Shown piece by piece: positions 15,322-24,121 of a stretch of DNA of 64,000 nt; positions within the stretch are counted from its first letter, which is position 1, and the number at the start of each line of letters is the position of its first letter. This DNA comes from Pseudarthrobacter sp. ATCC 49987. Its GTDB lineage: Bacteria; Actinomycetota; Actinomycetes; Actinomycetales; Micrococcaceae. The translations under genes and the position numbers were made by a program. Where the stretch lies: the NCBI RefSeq assembly GCF_009928425.1, contig NZ_JAABNS010000001.1, forward strand, positions 2,418,001 to 2,482,000, in the 5' to 3' direction. The notes below the pieces were generated by a model that saw only the letters and a list, made by a program, of their open reading frames with translations, was not told where the DNA came from and made no database searches.

Positions 15322-17283
15322 TCAGGCCTCCGAGCGCAGGGACCGCCGTTGCATTTCCAGCTGCATCAGCTCGCGGTTCAGCCGCTGGAACTCCTCCGGG
15401 TCGGAAGAGGCGTCCAGGCGCTGGAGCTGTCCCATCTTGTCCGCCTTGACCCTCGTGATCTGCAGCTCAAACAGGCGCGCCAGAATGTCCCGGCAGTAGC
15501 GCAGGACGCCGTCTGCGGTGCTGGCGGGCAGCGGCACGACGGCCAACTCGGACACCAACGGGCGCAGCGGCCCGGGAACCTCCTGCAGAAGCTGTTCCAC
15601 CCAGCGCCCCGGGTCACCCGCGAACGCCAGGCCGGTGGCCCGGATGGCCTCGTGGATGGCCAGGTACGCCGGCGTCGAGAATCTCGCTTCGGAGAAACGC
15701 TGCCACGTCTCACCTTCCAGCATCCCGGGCTGCTGCAGGGCAACCTCGAGCGCCTGCCGTTCCATCGCCGCCACGGGGTCGCGCGGGTCGGGGCGGTTGA
15801 ACGCCGGCAGCCCGGCCGACGGCGGCAAAGGGGCAACGCCCGGCCCGGATCCCCCACCGGTTACCGGCGCATACCCTGAGCCCTGGCCGCGGCCCGGACC
15901 GTTTCCCTGCCCCTGGTACTGGCCGGAGCCGGCCCCGCCCGACGGCGCCTGTGCAGCGCGCTTGGCGGCCGCGCCCACGGCGCGGCTGACTTCCTCGACC
16001 GGCATGCCCAGCCAGCCGGACAGTTCCCGGGCGTAGCCGGGTCGGATCCCGGCGTCGCGGATCTGGGCGACAACCGGGGCGGATTCCCGCAGGGCGGCGA
16101 TCCGGCCCTCGACCGTGTCCAGGTTATGCCGTTTAAGGGCGGCCCGGATGGCAAATTCAAACAGGGGACGGCGGGTGCTGATGAGGTCCCGGACGGCGGC
16201 GTCGCCCTTGGACTGACGCAGCTCGCACGGGTCGGCGCCGTTGGGCTCCACCGCCACATAGGTCTGCGCGACGAACCGCTGGTCCTCTTCGAAGGCGCGC
16301 AAGGCCGCCTTCTGGCCGGCGGCGTCGCCGTCGAAGGTGAAGATGACTTCGCCGCCGCTGCCGTCGTCGGAGAGCAGGCGGCGGGCAATCTTGATGTGCT
16401 CGGTGCCGAATGCCGTACCGCAGGTGGCGACGGCTGTGGTGACCCCGGCGAGGTGGCAGGCCATCACGTCGGTGTAGCCCTCCACGACGACGATCTGGCG
16501 GTCCTTGGCGATGTTGCGCTTGGCGAGGTCGATCCCGTAGAGGACCTGGGACTTCTTGTAGAGCGCAGTCTCCGGCGTGTTGAGGTACTTGGGTCCTTGG
16601 TCGTCCTCGTAGAGCTTGCGGGCGCCGAAGCCGATCGTCTCGCCGGCGATGTCGCGGATGGGCCAGATCAGCCGGCCGCGGAACCGGTCATAAATTCCCC
16701 GACCACCTTCGGAGAACATTCCCGTGAGCTTGAGCTCGGGGTCGGTGAAGCCCCGGCCGCGGAGGTGTTTGAGCAGCGAGTCCCAGCCCTGCGGGGCGTA
16801 GCCGACACCGAACTGGTCTGCTGCGGTGCGGTCGAAGCCGCGGTCGTGCAGGAAGTTGCGGCCCTGGGTGGCCGCGGGGGTCAGCAGCTGGGCACGGAAG
16901 TACTCGTCCGCGACCTTGTGGGCGTCGAGCAGGCGCTGCCGCCGGCCGACGTCCTCGCGGTTCGGGCCGGAGCCGCCGTCCTCGTACCGGAGCTCGAAAC
17001 CGATCCGGGCAGCCAGTTTTTCCACGGCCTCGTGGAACGACGTGTGGTCCAGTTTCTGGACGAAGGAGATGACGTCGCCGTCCTCGCCGCAGCCGAAGCA
17101 GTGGTACCGGCCCACCTGGGGACGGACGGTGAAGGACGGCGAACGCTCGTCGTGGAAGGGGCATAGGCCCTTGAAGGAACCGAGCCCTGCGCCCTTGAGG
17201 GTCACGTAGCCGTCGACGACTTCCTTGATGTCCGTGCGCTGGCGTACTTCGTCGATGTCTTCGCGTTTGATCAGGCCGGCCAC
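15322..17283 (-). CDS. dnaG: DNA primase
   Basis: Makes RNA primers at the replication fork. The 653-aa protein has the CHC2 zinc domain with ligands C41, H44, C62 and C65 (CPFH and HCFGC). The RNA polymerase core with Toprim motifs follows (VVEGYTDVMACHLAGV near 265, FTFDGDAAGQKAA near 315). A Gly/Gln/Pro-rich linker (about 445-490) leads to the C-terminal DnaB-binding domain. The glycine-rich linker is longer than in E. coli but usual for Arthrobacter relatives. It is the last gene of the leftward dusB-dgt-dnaG set; the gap to dgt is 73 nt. Confidence 0.96.
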   Translation of the reverse strand: MAGLIKREDIDEVRQRTDIKEVVDGYVTLKGAGLGSFKGLCPFHDERSPSFTVRPQVGRYHCFGCGEDGDVISFVQKLDHTSFHEAVEKLAARIGFELRYEDGGSGPNREDVGRRQRLLDAHKVADEYFRAQLLTPAATQGRNFLHDRGFDRTAADQFGVGYAPQGWDSLLKHLRGRGFTDPELKLTGMFSEGGRGIYDRFRGRLIWPIRDIAGETIGFGARKLYEDDQGPKYLNTPETALYKKSQVLYGIDLAKRNIAKDRQIVVVEGYTDVMACHLAGVTTAVATCGTAFGTEHIKIARRLLSDDGSGGEVIFTFDGDAAGQKAALRAFEEDQRFVAQTYVAVEPNGADPCELRQSKGDAAVRDLISTRRPLFEFAIRAALKRHNLDTVEGRIAALRESAPVVAQIRDAGIRPGYARELSGWLGMPVEEVSRAVGAAAKRAAQAPSGGAGSGQYQGQGNGPGRGQGSGYAPVTGGGSGPGVAPLPPSAGLPAFNRPDPRDPVAAMERQALEVALQQPGMLEGETWQRFSEARFSTPAYLAIHEAIRATGLAFAGDPGRWVEQLLQEVPGPLRPLVSELAVVPLPASTADGVLRYCRDILARLFELQITRVKADKMGQLQRLDASSDPEEFQRLNRELMQLEMQRRSLRSEA

Positions 17284-17356
17284 AGTGCCATCCTAGTACC
17301 GCGCCCCGACAGTATCGGCGCAAAGCAGGTCACTGCGGGCAAGGTCACCAGTCCCG

Positions 17357-18646
17357 TCACCACAGTGACGGCAGGCTGCCCACGAGCCGCTCGTACATGC
17401 CCAGCGCGGACCCGTCGGTCAGGGACGCGACCTGGTCGATCACGACTCGCAGCCGCGCGCCGTCGTCCTCCGCGTCGCGCCAGTCGGCCGCGAACATCGG
17501 CTCCAGATGGCGGTCGCCGGTGGCGCTCAGTGCCGTGACGAGGGCGTGCAGGACCTCGCGCTGGCGTTCGTAGATGGGCTGCCGGTGCTCGGTGGTCATC
17601 ACGAAGGTGGTGGCAAGGCCCTTCATTACCGCGATTTCCATCACGGTCTCGTCCGGAACGATCAGCTCCGCGTTGTAGCGGGTCAGGTTCTCCGGGCCGT
17701 ACACGGCGCGGGTGGACGCCAGCGCACTCTGGCAGAACCGGCCGATCAGCTGGCTGGTCATGTCCTTGAGCGCTGCCATCGATTTGCGGCTGCCGTCGGC
17801 CTCGCGCACCCACACGCTGGTGGCCTCCAGCCGGGCCAGGGCCGCATCAATCGCAGCGGGATCGTTCTGTGGCAGGTACCACTGCTTCGCATAGCCGACC
17901 ACCCGGGCGCGGTGGTCCGGGTTGTCCATCCAGCGCAGTTGGAAGTGCCCGGCGACGATCGCGTCCTCGACGTCGTGCACGGAGTAGGAGATGTCGTCGG
18001 CGAGGTCCATGACCTGCGCCTCGAGGCAGGAGCGGCGCTCCGGGGCGTCCTCGCGGATCCAGTCGAAAATCGGCAGGTCGTCCTCGTAGGCACCGAACTT
18101 GCTGGTCCGCACGCCGTGGATGATGGGGGCGTTCGCGGCCGACCACGGGTACTTCGCCGCGGCATCGAGGCTGGCCCGGGTGAGGTTCAGCCCGGCGGGA
18201 CGCCCGTCCGGGGCCAGGACCTTGGGCTCGAGACGGGTCAGCAGTCGCAGCGTCTGGGCGTTGCCCTCGAAGCCGCCGATCCCGTGGGCGACCTCGTTGA
18301 GGGCCGATTCGCCATTGTGGCCGAAGGGCGGGTGGCCGAGGTCATGGCTGAGGCAGGCGGTGTCCACAACATCGGGGTCGCAGCCCAGGGCGCGGCCCAG
18401 CTCGCGGCCCACCTGGGCGACCTCGAGGCTGTGGGTGAGGCGGGTGCGGACGAAGTCGTCGGTGTCCGGCGCCACCACCTGGGTCTTTGCCCCGAGCCTG
18501 CGCAGGGCCGAGGAGTGCAGCACCCGGGCGCGGTCGCGTTCGAAGTCGGAGCGGTACGTGGACTTGGCCGGCTCCTCCACCCAGCGGGCGGAGTCGCGGG
18601 CGACATAGCCGTCCAGCACGGGCGCGGTGGTCCTGGTTTCAGCCAC
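17357..18646 (-). CDS. dgt: Deoxyguanosinetriphosphate triphosphohydrolase-like HD protein
   Basis: Hydrolyses dNTPs to deoxynucleoside and triphosphate. 429 aa from a GTG at 18646; longer in-frame readings run into dusB and are rejected. The HD-domain metal ligands are visible: H in RLTHSLEVAQVGRELG, HD in CLSHDLGHPPFGHNGE and a later D (MDLADDISYSVHDVEDA). The last is the KdA-like signature of Dgt proteins. The start lies inside the last 8 bases of dusB, so translation is coupled. It is probably involved in dNTP pool control beside the primase. Confidence 0.92.
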   Translation of the reverse strand: MAETRTTAPVLDGYVARDSARWVEEPAKSTYRSDFERDRARVLHSSALRRLGAKTQVVAPDTDDFVRTRLTHSLEVAQVGRELGRALGCDPDVVDTACLSHDLGHPPFGHNGESALNEVAHGIGGFEGNAQTLRLLTRLEPKVLAPDGRPAGLNLTRASLDAAAKYPWSAANAPIIHGVRTSKFGAYEDDLPIFDWIREDAPERRSCLEAQVMDLADDISYSVHDVEDAIVAGHFQLRWMDNPDHRARVVGYAKQWYLPQNDPAAIDAALARLEATSVWVREADGSRKSMAALKDMTSQLIGRFCQSALASTRAVYGPENLTRYNAELIVPDETVMEIAVMKGLATTFVMTTEHRQPIYERQREVLHALVTALSATGDRHLEPMFAADWRDAEDDGARLRVVIDQVASLTDGSALGMYERLVGSLPSLW

Positions 18647-19820
18647 CGGACACGTCCAGTTCCGCGTGGGAGATCTCGCGTGACTGCTCGGCGTCCATGT
18701 TCCGGTCCAGCAGCCAGTCCTTGGGCAGGGCGGGCTTCTTGGGCGAGCCTGCGCGGCCGCGGGGGCCCTCGGCGTCAACACCGGGGTACGGCGAATCGAG
18801 GTCCAGCTGGTCCAGCGTTGCGCGGAGGACCTCGAGGCTGGTGACCATCGCCAGTTTGGTCCGCAGTTCGCTGCCGACCACGTAGCCCTTGAAGTACCAG
18901 GCCATATGCTTGCGGATTTCGCGCAGCGCCTTGCCTTCATCGTTGCCGAACGTTTCGACCATCAGCTCGGCATGGCGGTACACGCTTTCCGCCACCTGCC
19001 CCAGGTCCGGTTTGTGCCGCTCGTCGCTGCCTTCGAAGGCGGCCATGAGGTCACCGAACAGCCACGGGCGGCCCTGGCAGCCGCGTCCCACCACCACTCC
19101 GTCGACGCCGGTTTCGCGGACCATGCGGATGGCGTCCTCAGCGGACCAGATGTCGCCGTTGCCGAGCACCGGAATGTCCGGCAGAGCTTCGCGCAGCCGG
19201 GCAATCGCGGACCAGTCGGCCTGGCCGGAGTAGAACTGCGCGGCGGTGCGGCCGTGGAGCGCGACGGCGGCAACCCCGGCATCGCGGGCGATCCGGCCGG
19301 CGTCAAGGTAGGTGAGGTGGTCCTCGTCGATGCCCTTGCGCATCTTGATGGTCAGCGGGACGTTGCCCCTGGAGGCTTCCTTGACGGCGGTCCGGACGAT
19401 CGAGGTGAACAGGTCGATCTTCCAGGGCAGGGCCGAACCCCCGCCCCGCCGGGTCACCTTGGGCACCGGGCAGCCGAAGTTGAGGTCGATGTGGTCGGCG
19501 CGGTCTTCCTCGACAAGCATCCGCACGGCCTGGCCGACGGTGACGGGGTCCACGCCGTAGAGCTGGACGGAGCGGACTTTCTCGTCGTCGTCGTGCGAAA
19601 TGATGCGCAGGGATTCCGGCGTCCGCTCCACGAGGGCACGGGACGTGACCATCTCCGCGACGTACAGGCCGCCGCCGTATTCACGGCAGAGCCTGCGGAA
19701 CGCGGAGTTGGTAATGCCCGCCATGGGAGCCAGGATCACGGGGGTGTCCACCGTGAGGGGGCCCAGCTTCAGGGGCGGGAGTTCCAGCTTGGGGGCGGGT
19801 GGGGTAGCTACAACAGTCAC
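18639..19820 (-). CDS. dusB: tRNA-dihydrouridine synthase
   Basis: FMN-dependent reduction of uridine in tRNA D-loops. 393 aa: the TIM barrel starts LGPLTVDTPVILAPMAGITN. The substrate-proton donor Cys is in HIDLNFGCPVPKVTRRGGGS (about residue 116), and the phosphate-binding end is VVVGRGCQGRPWLFG. The C-terminal helical tRNA-binding domain follows, then a Lys/Pro-rich tail. It overlaps dgt by 8 nt. The assignment to the DusB type rests on the overall pattern and is less certain than the family. Confidence 0.93.
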   Translation of the reverse strand: MTVVATPPAPKLELPPLKLGPLTVDTPVILAPMAGITNSAFRRLCREYGGGLYVAEMVTSRALVERTPESLRIISHDDDEKVRSVQLYGVDPVTVGQAVRMLVEEDRADHIDLNFGCPVPKVTRRGGGSALPWKIDLFTSIVRTAVKEASRGNVPLTIKMRKGIDEDHLTYLDAGRIARDAGVAAVALHGRTAAQFYSGQADWSAIARLREALPDIPVLGNGDIWSAEDAIRMVRETGVDGVVVGRGCQGRPWLFGDLMAAFEGSDERHKPDLGQVAESVYRHAELMVETFGNDEGKALREIRKHMAWYFKGYVVGSELRTKLAMVTSLEVLRATLDQLDLDSPYPGVDAEGPRGRAGSPKKPALPKDWLLDRNMDAEQSREISHAELDVSGG

Positions 19821-19885
19821 CCGTTCATTGTCTCAAATCCGGGCAAATCGGCCGGATCCGCGGTCGCTATGTGGAGAAACCGGCG

Positions 19886-21289
19886 TCAGTCACGTACGGC
19901 GGCACGCCGCCCGCGGCGCCCGGCCGGCGCCGGTTCGAAGGCACCGGCGGGGGCGACGGCGTCGACCTGCGGCCGTGCTCCGGCGTCGACCGCGGTGACG
20001 GCGGGGGCTGCCTCTCCCCCGGCTGCGCCGCGGCCGCGCGTGGTCATCCCGGTCGCCTTGACGACGAGTACCGCGATCAGCGTGGTGACCGGGATGGCCA
20101 GGACCAGCCCGACGGACCCGACGAGGGTGCGGATCACTTCCTCCGAGAGCTCGGCGCTGGTCAGTGCGTCCCCGAGCGGCCGCTCGTACAGCATCACCAG
20201 GATCAGCACGGGCAGCGCGGCACCGGCGTAGGCGAACGCGATGGTGTAGACCGTGGAGGCGATGTGGTCCCGGCCGATCCGCATGGCGGAGGTGAACAGC
20301 TGTCGGGCGGACGTCTCAGGGGCCAGTTCCCACAGCTCCCAGACGGCCGAGGACTGTGTGATGGTGACGTCGTTCAGGACGCCGAGGCCGGAGATGATGA
20401 GGCCGCACAGGATGATGCCGGAGATGGAGATGTTGTCGGAGATATTCGCGAGGGTGGCGGAATCGTGGCTCCCGACGCCGGCGAGGTTGGCGGCGTCGGT
20501 GGCCCACGCCGCCAGCAGCGCGGTGATGGCGAGCCCGAACATGGTGCCCAGCAGCGCCGTCGAAGTCCGGGCGGAGAAGCCGTGGGCGAAGTAGAGCACC
20601 CCGATCATGATCACCGTGGACCCCACCAGCGCCAGCAGCAGGGGCGGTTTGCCTTCCACGAGGCCGGGCAGCATAAAGCTGACCAGCACGCCGTAGGCCC
20701 CGACCAGTCCGATCAGCGCGCGCAGCCCGCGCCAGCGCGCCACTGCGATCACGACGACGGCGTACAGCACCGCGAGGAAGATGATGGGCATGGTCCGGAC
20801 AAAGTCGACGAAGACATAGGCCGGCGTGCCCTGGGCGGCGGCGCCCGGGGCCTTGGAGAGGTTCAGGTAGCGGATGTTGTCGCCGGGCTTCACGCCGTGG
20901 GATTTGGCGACGTCGGGGTTGATGACCACTTTGACGGGGTTGCCGCCCTTGTCCGGGTCCGTGAACGCAAAAGTGCACTCCGCCCCCTGTTGCGGGGCTG
21001 CGTCCACGGCGGCCTGTCCCTGCTGGGTGCCGTCCATGCAGCTGCCGGTGACAACGCGCTGGATCTTCCCGGTGTCGAAGGTGACGCCGGGCGCGGCGGC
21101 GTAGGGGCTGGCGAGCGTGATGCCTTCTTTGCTGCCCGAGGGCCACAGCAGCGCCATCGCCACGAGCGTCAGCAGCGTCAGCGGGATCAGGATGGCGGCC
21201 AGGATCAGGTTGGCTTTCTTCCGGGCGGCGAGCGCCAGGGGCGTCGGATCCGAGTGCCCTTCCGGGGTGTGTGAATGTCCGGCGCCCAT
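19886..21289 (-). CDS. YibE/F family membrane protein
   Basis: 467 aa with an N-terminal anchor (about 28-50), an extracytoplasmic domain of about 100 residues (50-150) and seven or eight membrane segments (about 155-425). Family motifs include ILCGLIISGLGVLNDVTITQ (a conserved LGxxxDxxxTQ block) and ARQLFTSAMRIGRDHIASTV. The C-terminal tail is Ala/Pro-rich. The function of the family is unknown; a transport or secretion role is usually assumed. It lies 65 nt upstream of dusB on the same strand but probably has its own promoter. Confidence 0.85.
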   Translation of the reverse strand: MGAGHSHTPEGHSDPTPLALAARKKANLILAAILIPLTLLTLVAMALLWPSGSKEGITLASPYAAAPGVTFDTGKIQRVVTGSCMDGTQQGQAAVDAAPQQGAECTFAFTDPDKGGNPVKVVINPDVAKSHGVKPGDNIRYLNLSKAPGAAAQGTPAYVFVDFVRTMPIIFLAVLYAVVVIAVARWRGLRALIGLVGAYGVLVSFMLPGLVEGKPPLLLALVGSTVIMIGVLYFAHGFSARTSTALLGTMFGLAITALLAAWATDAANLAGVGSHDSATLANISDNISISGIILCGLIISGLGVLNDVTITQSSAVWELWELAPETSARQLFTSAMRIGRDHIASTVYTIAFAYAGAALPVLILVMLYERPLGDALTSAELSEEVIRTLVGSVGLVLAIPVTTLIAVLVVKATGMTTRGRGAAGGEAAPAVTAVDAGARPQVDAVAPAGAFEPAPAGRRGRRAAVRD

Positions 21290-21559
21290 CAGCAGTTCAA
21301 CCTCATGCCGAAGACTTTACGGCGTTCCGCCGCCTCCTGATGACGCGGCGCCGTCATGACGCATGACGGCACCCCCGCGCACAGCAACCGGCACACGGCA
21401 ACCGGCCAACCCCAATCTTTCCAGGGCACCGCTCCGAATGTCCTGTGGGCATGTCCCCCTGCGAACCGGTTGTAGTGCACCGTCCTCAGGGGAACAGCTT
21501 GAACTGCGGGCACAGCGCCCTATGGTTGGAAATGACGGACGAGACGTGGAGGATACGGC
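21290..21559. other. Divergent intergenic region with a fragment of the 86-bp repeat
   Basis: 270 bases between the YibE/F gene and the rightward hydrolase gene. GGGCATGTCCCCC (21447-21459) matches the end of the 86-bp repeat at 12891/13006. The rest is not similar, so this may be a decayed or partial copy. The hydrolase start has GGAGGA about ten bases upstream. No gene is seen. Confidence 0.4.
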
Positions 21560-22318
21560 GTGGCCATACGCAAGATAGACGACCGCGGACCTGGGGTGGC
21601 AGGCCCCGGGGCAGCCGCCAAGGCCGTGTTGAGCATTGCCGGAGCCTCCGGGGAAACCCGGGGAGTCGCCCTGGTCCTGCACGGCGGGCGGTCCAACAGC
21701 TTCGAATCGGTGCGCGGCAGGCACCTGAGCCCGGCCCGGATGCTGCCCTTCGCCCGGGCCCTCCACACTGGCGGCGGCCCCCACGGCCTGGCCGTCTGGA
21801 CCCTCCGGAACCGGTACCGGGGCTGGAACGGGGCGGACATGTCCCCTGTCCAGGACGCCCAGTGGGCGCTCTCCCACATCAGCCGCGAACACCCCGGGGT
21901 CCCGATTTACCTCCTCGGCCACTCGATGGGCGGCCTGACCGCACTCTGCGTCGCCGACCACCCCCAGGTGGAAGCCGTCGCCGCCCTCGCGCCCTGGCTC
22001 AGCGCCGAAACCCCGGTGGAACGCGTGGCCGGCCGACGGATCCTGATCGTCCATGGCACCGACGACCGCTGGACCAGCCCCGCGAACTCGCTCGCCTACG
22101 CCCGCCGGGCCGACGGCGTCGCGGAGTCCGTGGACTACGTCGCCCTCAAGGGCGCCGGTCACTTTATGTTCCGCCGGGTGGGCCTGTGGAACTCACTCGC
22201 CAACGGCTTCATCCTCGACGCCTTCGCCGGAACCTCAGGGCGGGACCTCAAGGGCAGCGCCGGCTCGTTCCGCAGCCTCATTCCGGCCGCCGGCGCCAGC
22301 CTCCCGGTGGTGCTGTGA
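21560..22318 (+). CDS. Alpha/beta hydrolase (monoacylglycerol lipase/esterase-like)
   Basis: 252 aa from a GTG at 21560. The nucleophile elbow is YLLGHSMGGLTAL (Ser at about 125). The acid is probably D in VHGTDDRWTSPA and the histidine is in LKGAGHFMFRRVG. The oxyanion motif LHGGRSN is near residue 41. It starts a four-gene rightward set; its stop overlaps the next ATG by one base (TGATG). With a PlsC-like acyltransferase and a fatty-acid transporter downstream, a lipid or acyl ester substrate is a fair guess. Confidence 0.82.
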   Translation: MAIRKIDDRGPGVAGPGAAAKAVLSIAGASGETRGVALVLHGGRSNSFESVRGRHLSPARMLPFARALHTGGGPHGLAVWTLRNRYRGWNGADMSPVQDAQWALSHISREHPGVPIYLLGHSMGGLTALCVADHPQVEAVAALAPWLSAETPVERVAGRRILIVHGTDDRWTSPANSLAYARRADGVAESVDYVALKGAGHFMFRRVGLWNSLANGFILDAFAGTSGRDLKGSAGSFRSLIPAAGASLPVVL

Positions 22319-23187
22319 TGCCGGAGCTCAGTGTTTTCCCGGCTGGGGCCTTCCCGTTGGGGGCTTTCCTGGCCAGCCTCCCGTGGGTGGCGGTGGGTCT
22401 CGCCGTGCTGCTGGCCGTCACTTTCGCCGTCGCCGTCCGCCAGAGCCGCCACTCAGTCATCGACACCGTCTGGGGCCTCGGTTTCGTCGTCGTGGCCGCC
22501 ATCTCCTGGTTCCTCTCGGCCGGACACGGCGACGGCGGCCGCCGACTCCTGCTGCTGGCACTCGTGGCGGTGTGGGGCATCCGCCTCGCCCTCCACATCG
22601 GCCTCCGGGCCCGCGGCGGGCACGAGGATCCCCGCTACGTGGACATGCTCTCCTCCGCCCCCGGGTCCCGCAACACCTATGCCCTACGCAAGGTCTACCT
22701 GCCCCAGGGCGTGATCCTGTTCTTCGTCTCGCTCACCGTCCAGGTGGGGATGTTCAGCACCGGAAGCCTGGGCTGGCTGGCGTGGCTGGGCGTGTTGTCC
22801 TGGGCCGTAGGGTTCGTTTTCGAGACAGTCGGCGACTGGCAGCTGGCGCAGTTCAAGGACGATCCGTCCCGCCGCGGCACCGTGCTCAACACGGGGCTCT
22901 GGCGGTACACCCGCCACCCGAACTACTTCGGCGACGCCGCCGTCTGGACCGGGATTTTCCTGATCGCCGCCGATTCCTGGCCGGGGGTCCTGACGGTCCT
23001 CTCCCCCGCCCTGATGATCTGGCTGCTCGCCGGCAAGTCCGGCAAGCCGCTCACCGAGAAGGCCATGTCCGCCCGCCCCGGCTACAAGGAATACGTCGAA
23101 TCGACGTCGGGCTTCCTGCCGCTGCCGCCCCGCCGTCCCCGCAACGGCGGACAGCAAACGGGCAGCCGCCATCCGGGCGGGCGCTGA
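22318..23187 (+). CDS. DUF1295 membrane protein (steroid 5-alpha-reductase-like fold)
   Basis: 289 aa, about seven membrane segments. The family block near the C-terminus is LWRYTRHPNYFGDAAVWTGI (about 198-217), the H-P-N-Y signature that binds NADPH in related membrane reductases and SAM in the ICMT group. The start overlaps the hydrolase stop. The DUF1295 family is not biochemically defined in actinobacteria; the reductase role is inferred from fold similarity. The tail is basic (PPRRPRNGGQQTGSRHPGGR). Confidence 0.82.
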   Translation: MPELSVFPAGAFPLGAFLASLPWVAVGLAVLLAVTFAVAVRQSRHSVIDTVWGLGFVVVAAISWFLSAGHGDGGRRLLLLALVAVWGIRLALHIGLRARGGHEDPRYVDMLSSAPGSRNTYALRKVYLPQGVILFFVSLTVQVGMFSTGSLGWLAWLGVLSWAVGFVFETVGDWQLAQFKDDPSRRGTVLNTGLWRYTRHPNYFGDAAVWTGIFLIAADSWPGVLTVLSPALMIWLLAGKSGKPLTEKAMSARPGYKEYVESTSGFLPLPPRRPRNGGQQTGSRHPGGR

Positions 23188-23188
23188 C

Positions 23189-24121
23189 GTGCCCTGGCGG
23201 CCCCGGCCCAACGACCGCTTCTACCGCGTCATAGTCCGCACCGGGCTGGCATTACGCCGGCTGTTCCGGATCCGGGTCATCGTCACCGGACAGGAGCACC
23301 TCCCGGCGCCGGAGTCCCGCGGCGAGGGCCCGCACAGCCCGCCCCACGGCTCGTCCCGCGGCGTGCTCCCGGGCCGGGGAGCCGTCGTCGCCATCACCCA
23401 CTTCGGGTACCTCGACTTCGCGTTCGCCGAACTCCTGCTGTGGGGGCACGACAGGTCCCGGATGCGTTTCCTGGTCACGCAGGGTGCGGCCGACCACTGG
23501 TTCGCCGGCCCCGCCATCATCGCCGCCGGGCACGTCGTCGTCGGGTACGGGACAGGCTCCCACGCCTACGACGCCGCCGTGCAGAAACTCCGCGAGGGCG
23601 AGTACATCGCGATCCTGCCGGAGGCCGGGGTCAGCCGCAGTTTCCGGGTGCGCGAGTGCAAGACCGGCGCCGTGCGGATGGCCGCCGAGGCAGGGGTGCC
23701 CATCATTCCCGTGTCCGTCTGGGGCGCCCACCGGCTGATGACCCGCCATCACGGTTTCTCCCCGGCCCGCGCCTGGCGGGCCCCCGTCCGGATGCACGTC
23801 GGCGAACCGGTCCAGGTCCACCCGCCCATGGACACCCAGGCCGCCACCGAATCGCTGCGCGAAACCCTCCAGGCCGGCATCGACGCCTGCATCGCGGACT
23901 TTCCCCTGGCGCCGGCCCCGGGCGCGTGGTGGATGCCGGCGGGGCTTGGCGGCGGAGCCCCCACCGAGGAAGAGCGCCAGCGGCTGGACGAGGCCGAAGG
24001 CCCGCGGCGCGCGGGCGGCCGACGCCGAAGCCCGGATACCGCGATCGTCTTGACTAAGCTCCATCGGGTACAAAATCGCACTCAATGGAGAGGTACTCCT
24101 CTGTGGCAAACACAGTCCTGA
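23189..24121 (+). CDS. PlsC-like acyltransferase
   Basis: Likely transfers an acyl chain to a lysophospholipid or similar acceptor at the membrane. 310 aa from a GTG one base past the DUF1295 stop. The H-x4-D catalytic motif is in VAITHFGYLDFAFAE (about 69-83). The phosphate-binding motif, usually PEGTRS, reads LPEAGVSRSFRV. A further block is VPIIPVSVWGAHRLMT. The unusual PEAGVS motif sets it apart from ordinary 1-acylglycerol-3-phosphate acyltransferases. The last residues overlap the start of the transporter gene. Confidence 0.8.
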   Translation: MPWRPRPNDRFYRVIVRTGLALRRLFRIRVIVTGQEHLPAPESRGEGPHSPPHGSSRGVLPGRGAVVAITHFGYLDFAFAELLLWGHDRSRMRFLVTQGAADHWFAGPAIIAAGHVVVGYGTGSHAYDAAVQKLREGEYIAILPEAGVSRSFRVRECKTGAVRMAAEAGVPIIPVSVWGAHRLMTRHHGFSPARAWRAPVRMHVGEPVQVHPPMDTQAATESLRETLQAGIDACIADFPLAPAPGAWWMPAGLGGGAPTEEERQRLDEAEGPRRAGGRRRSPDTAIVLTKLHRVQNRTQWRGTPLWQTQS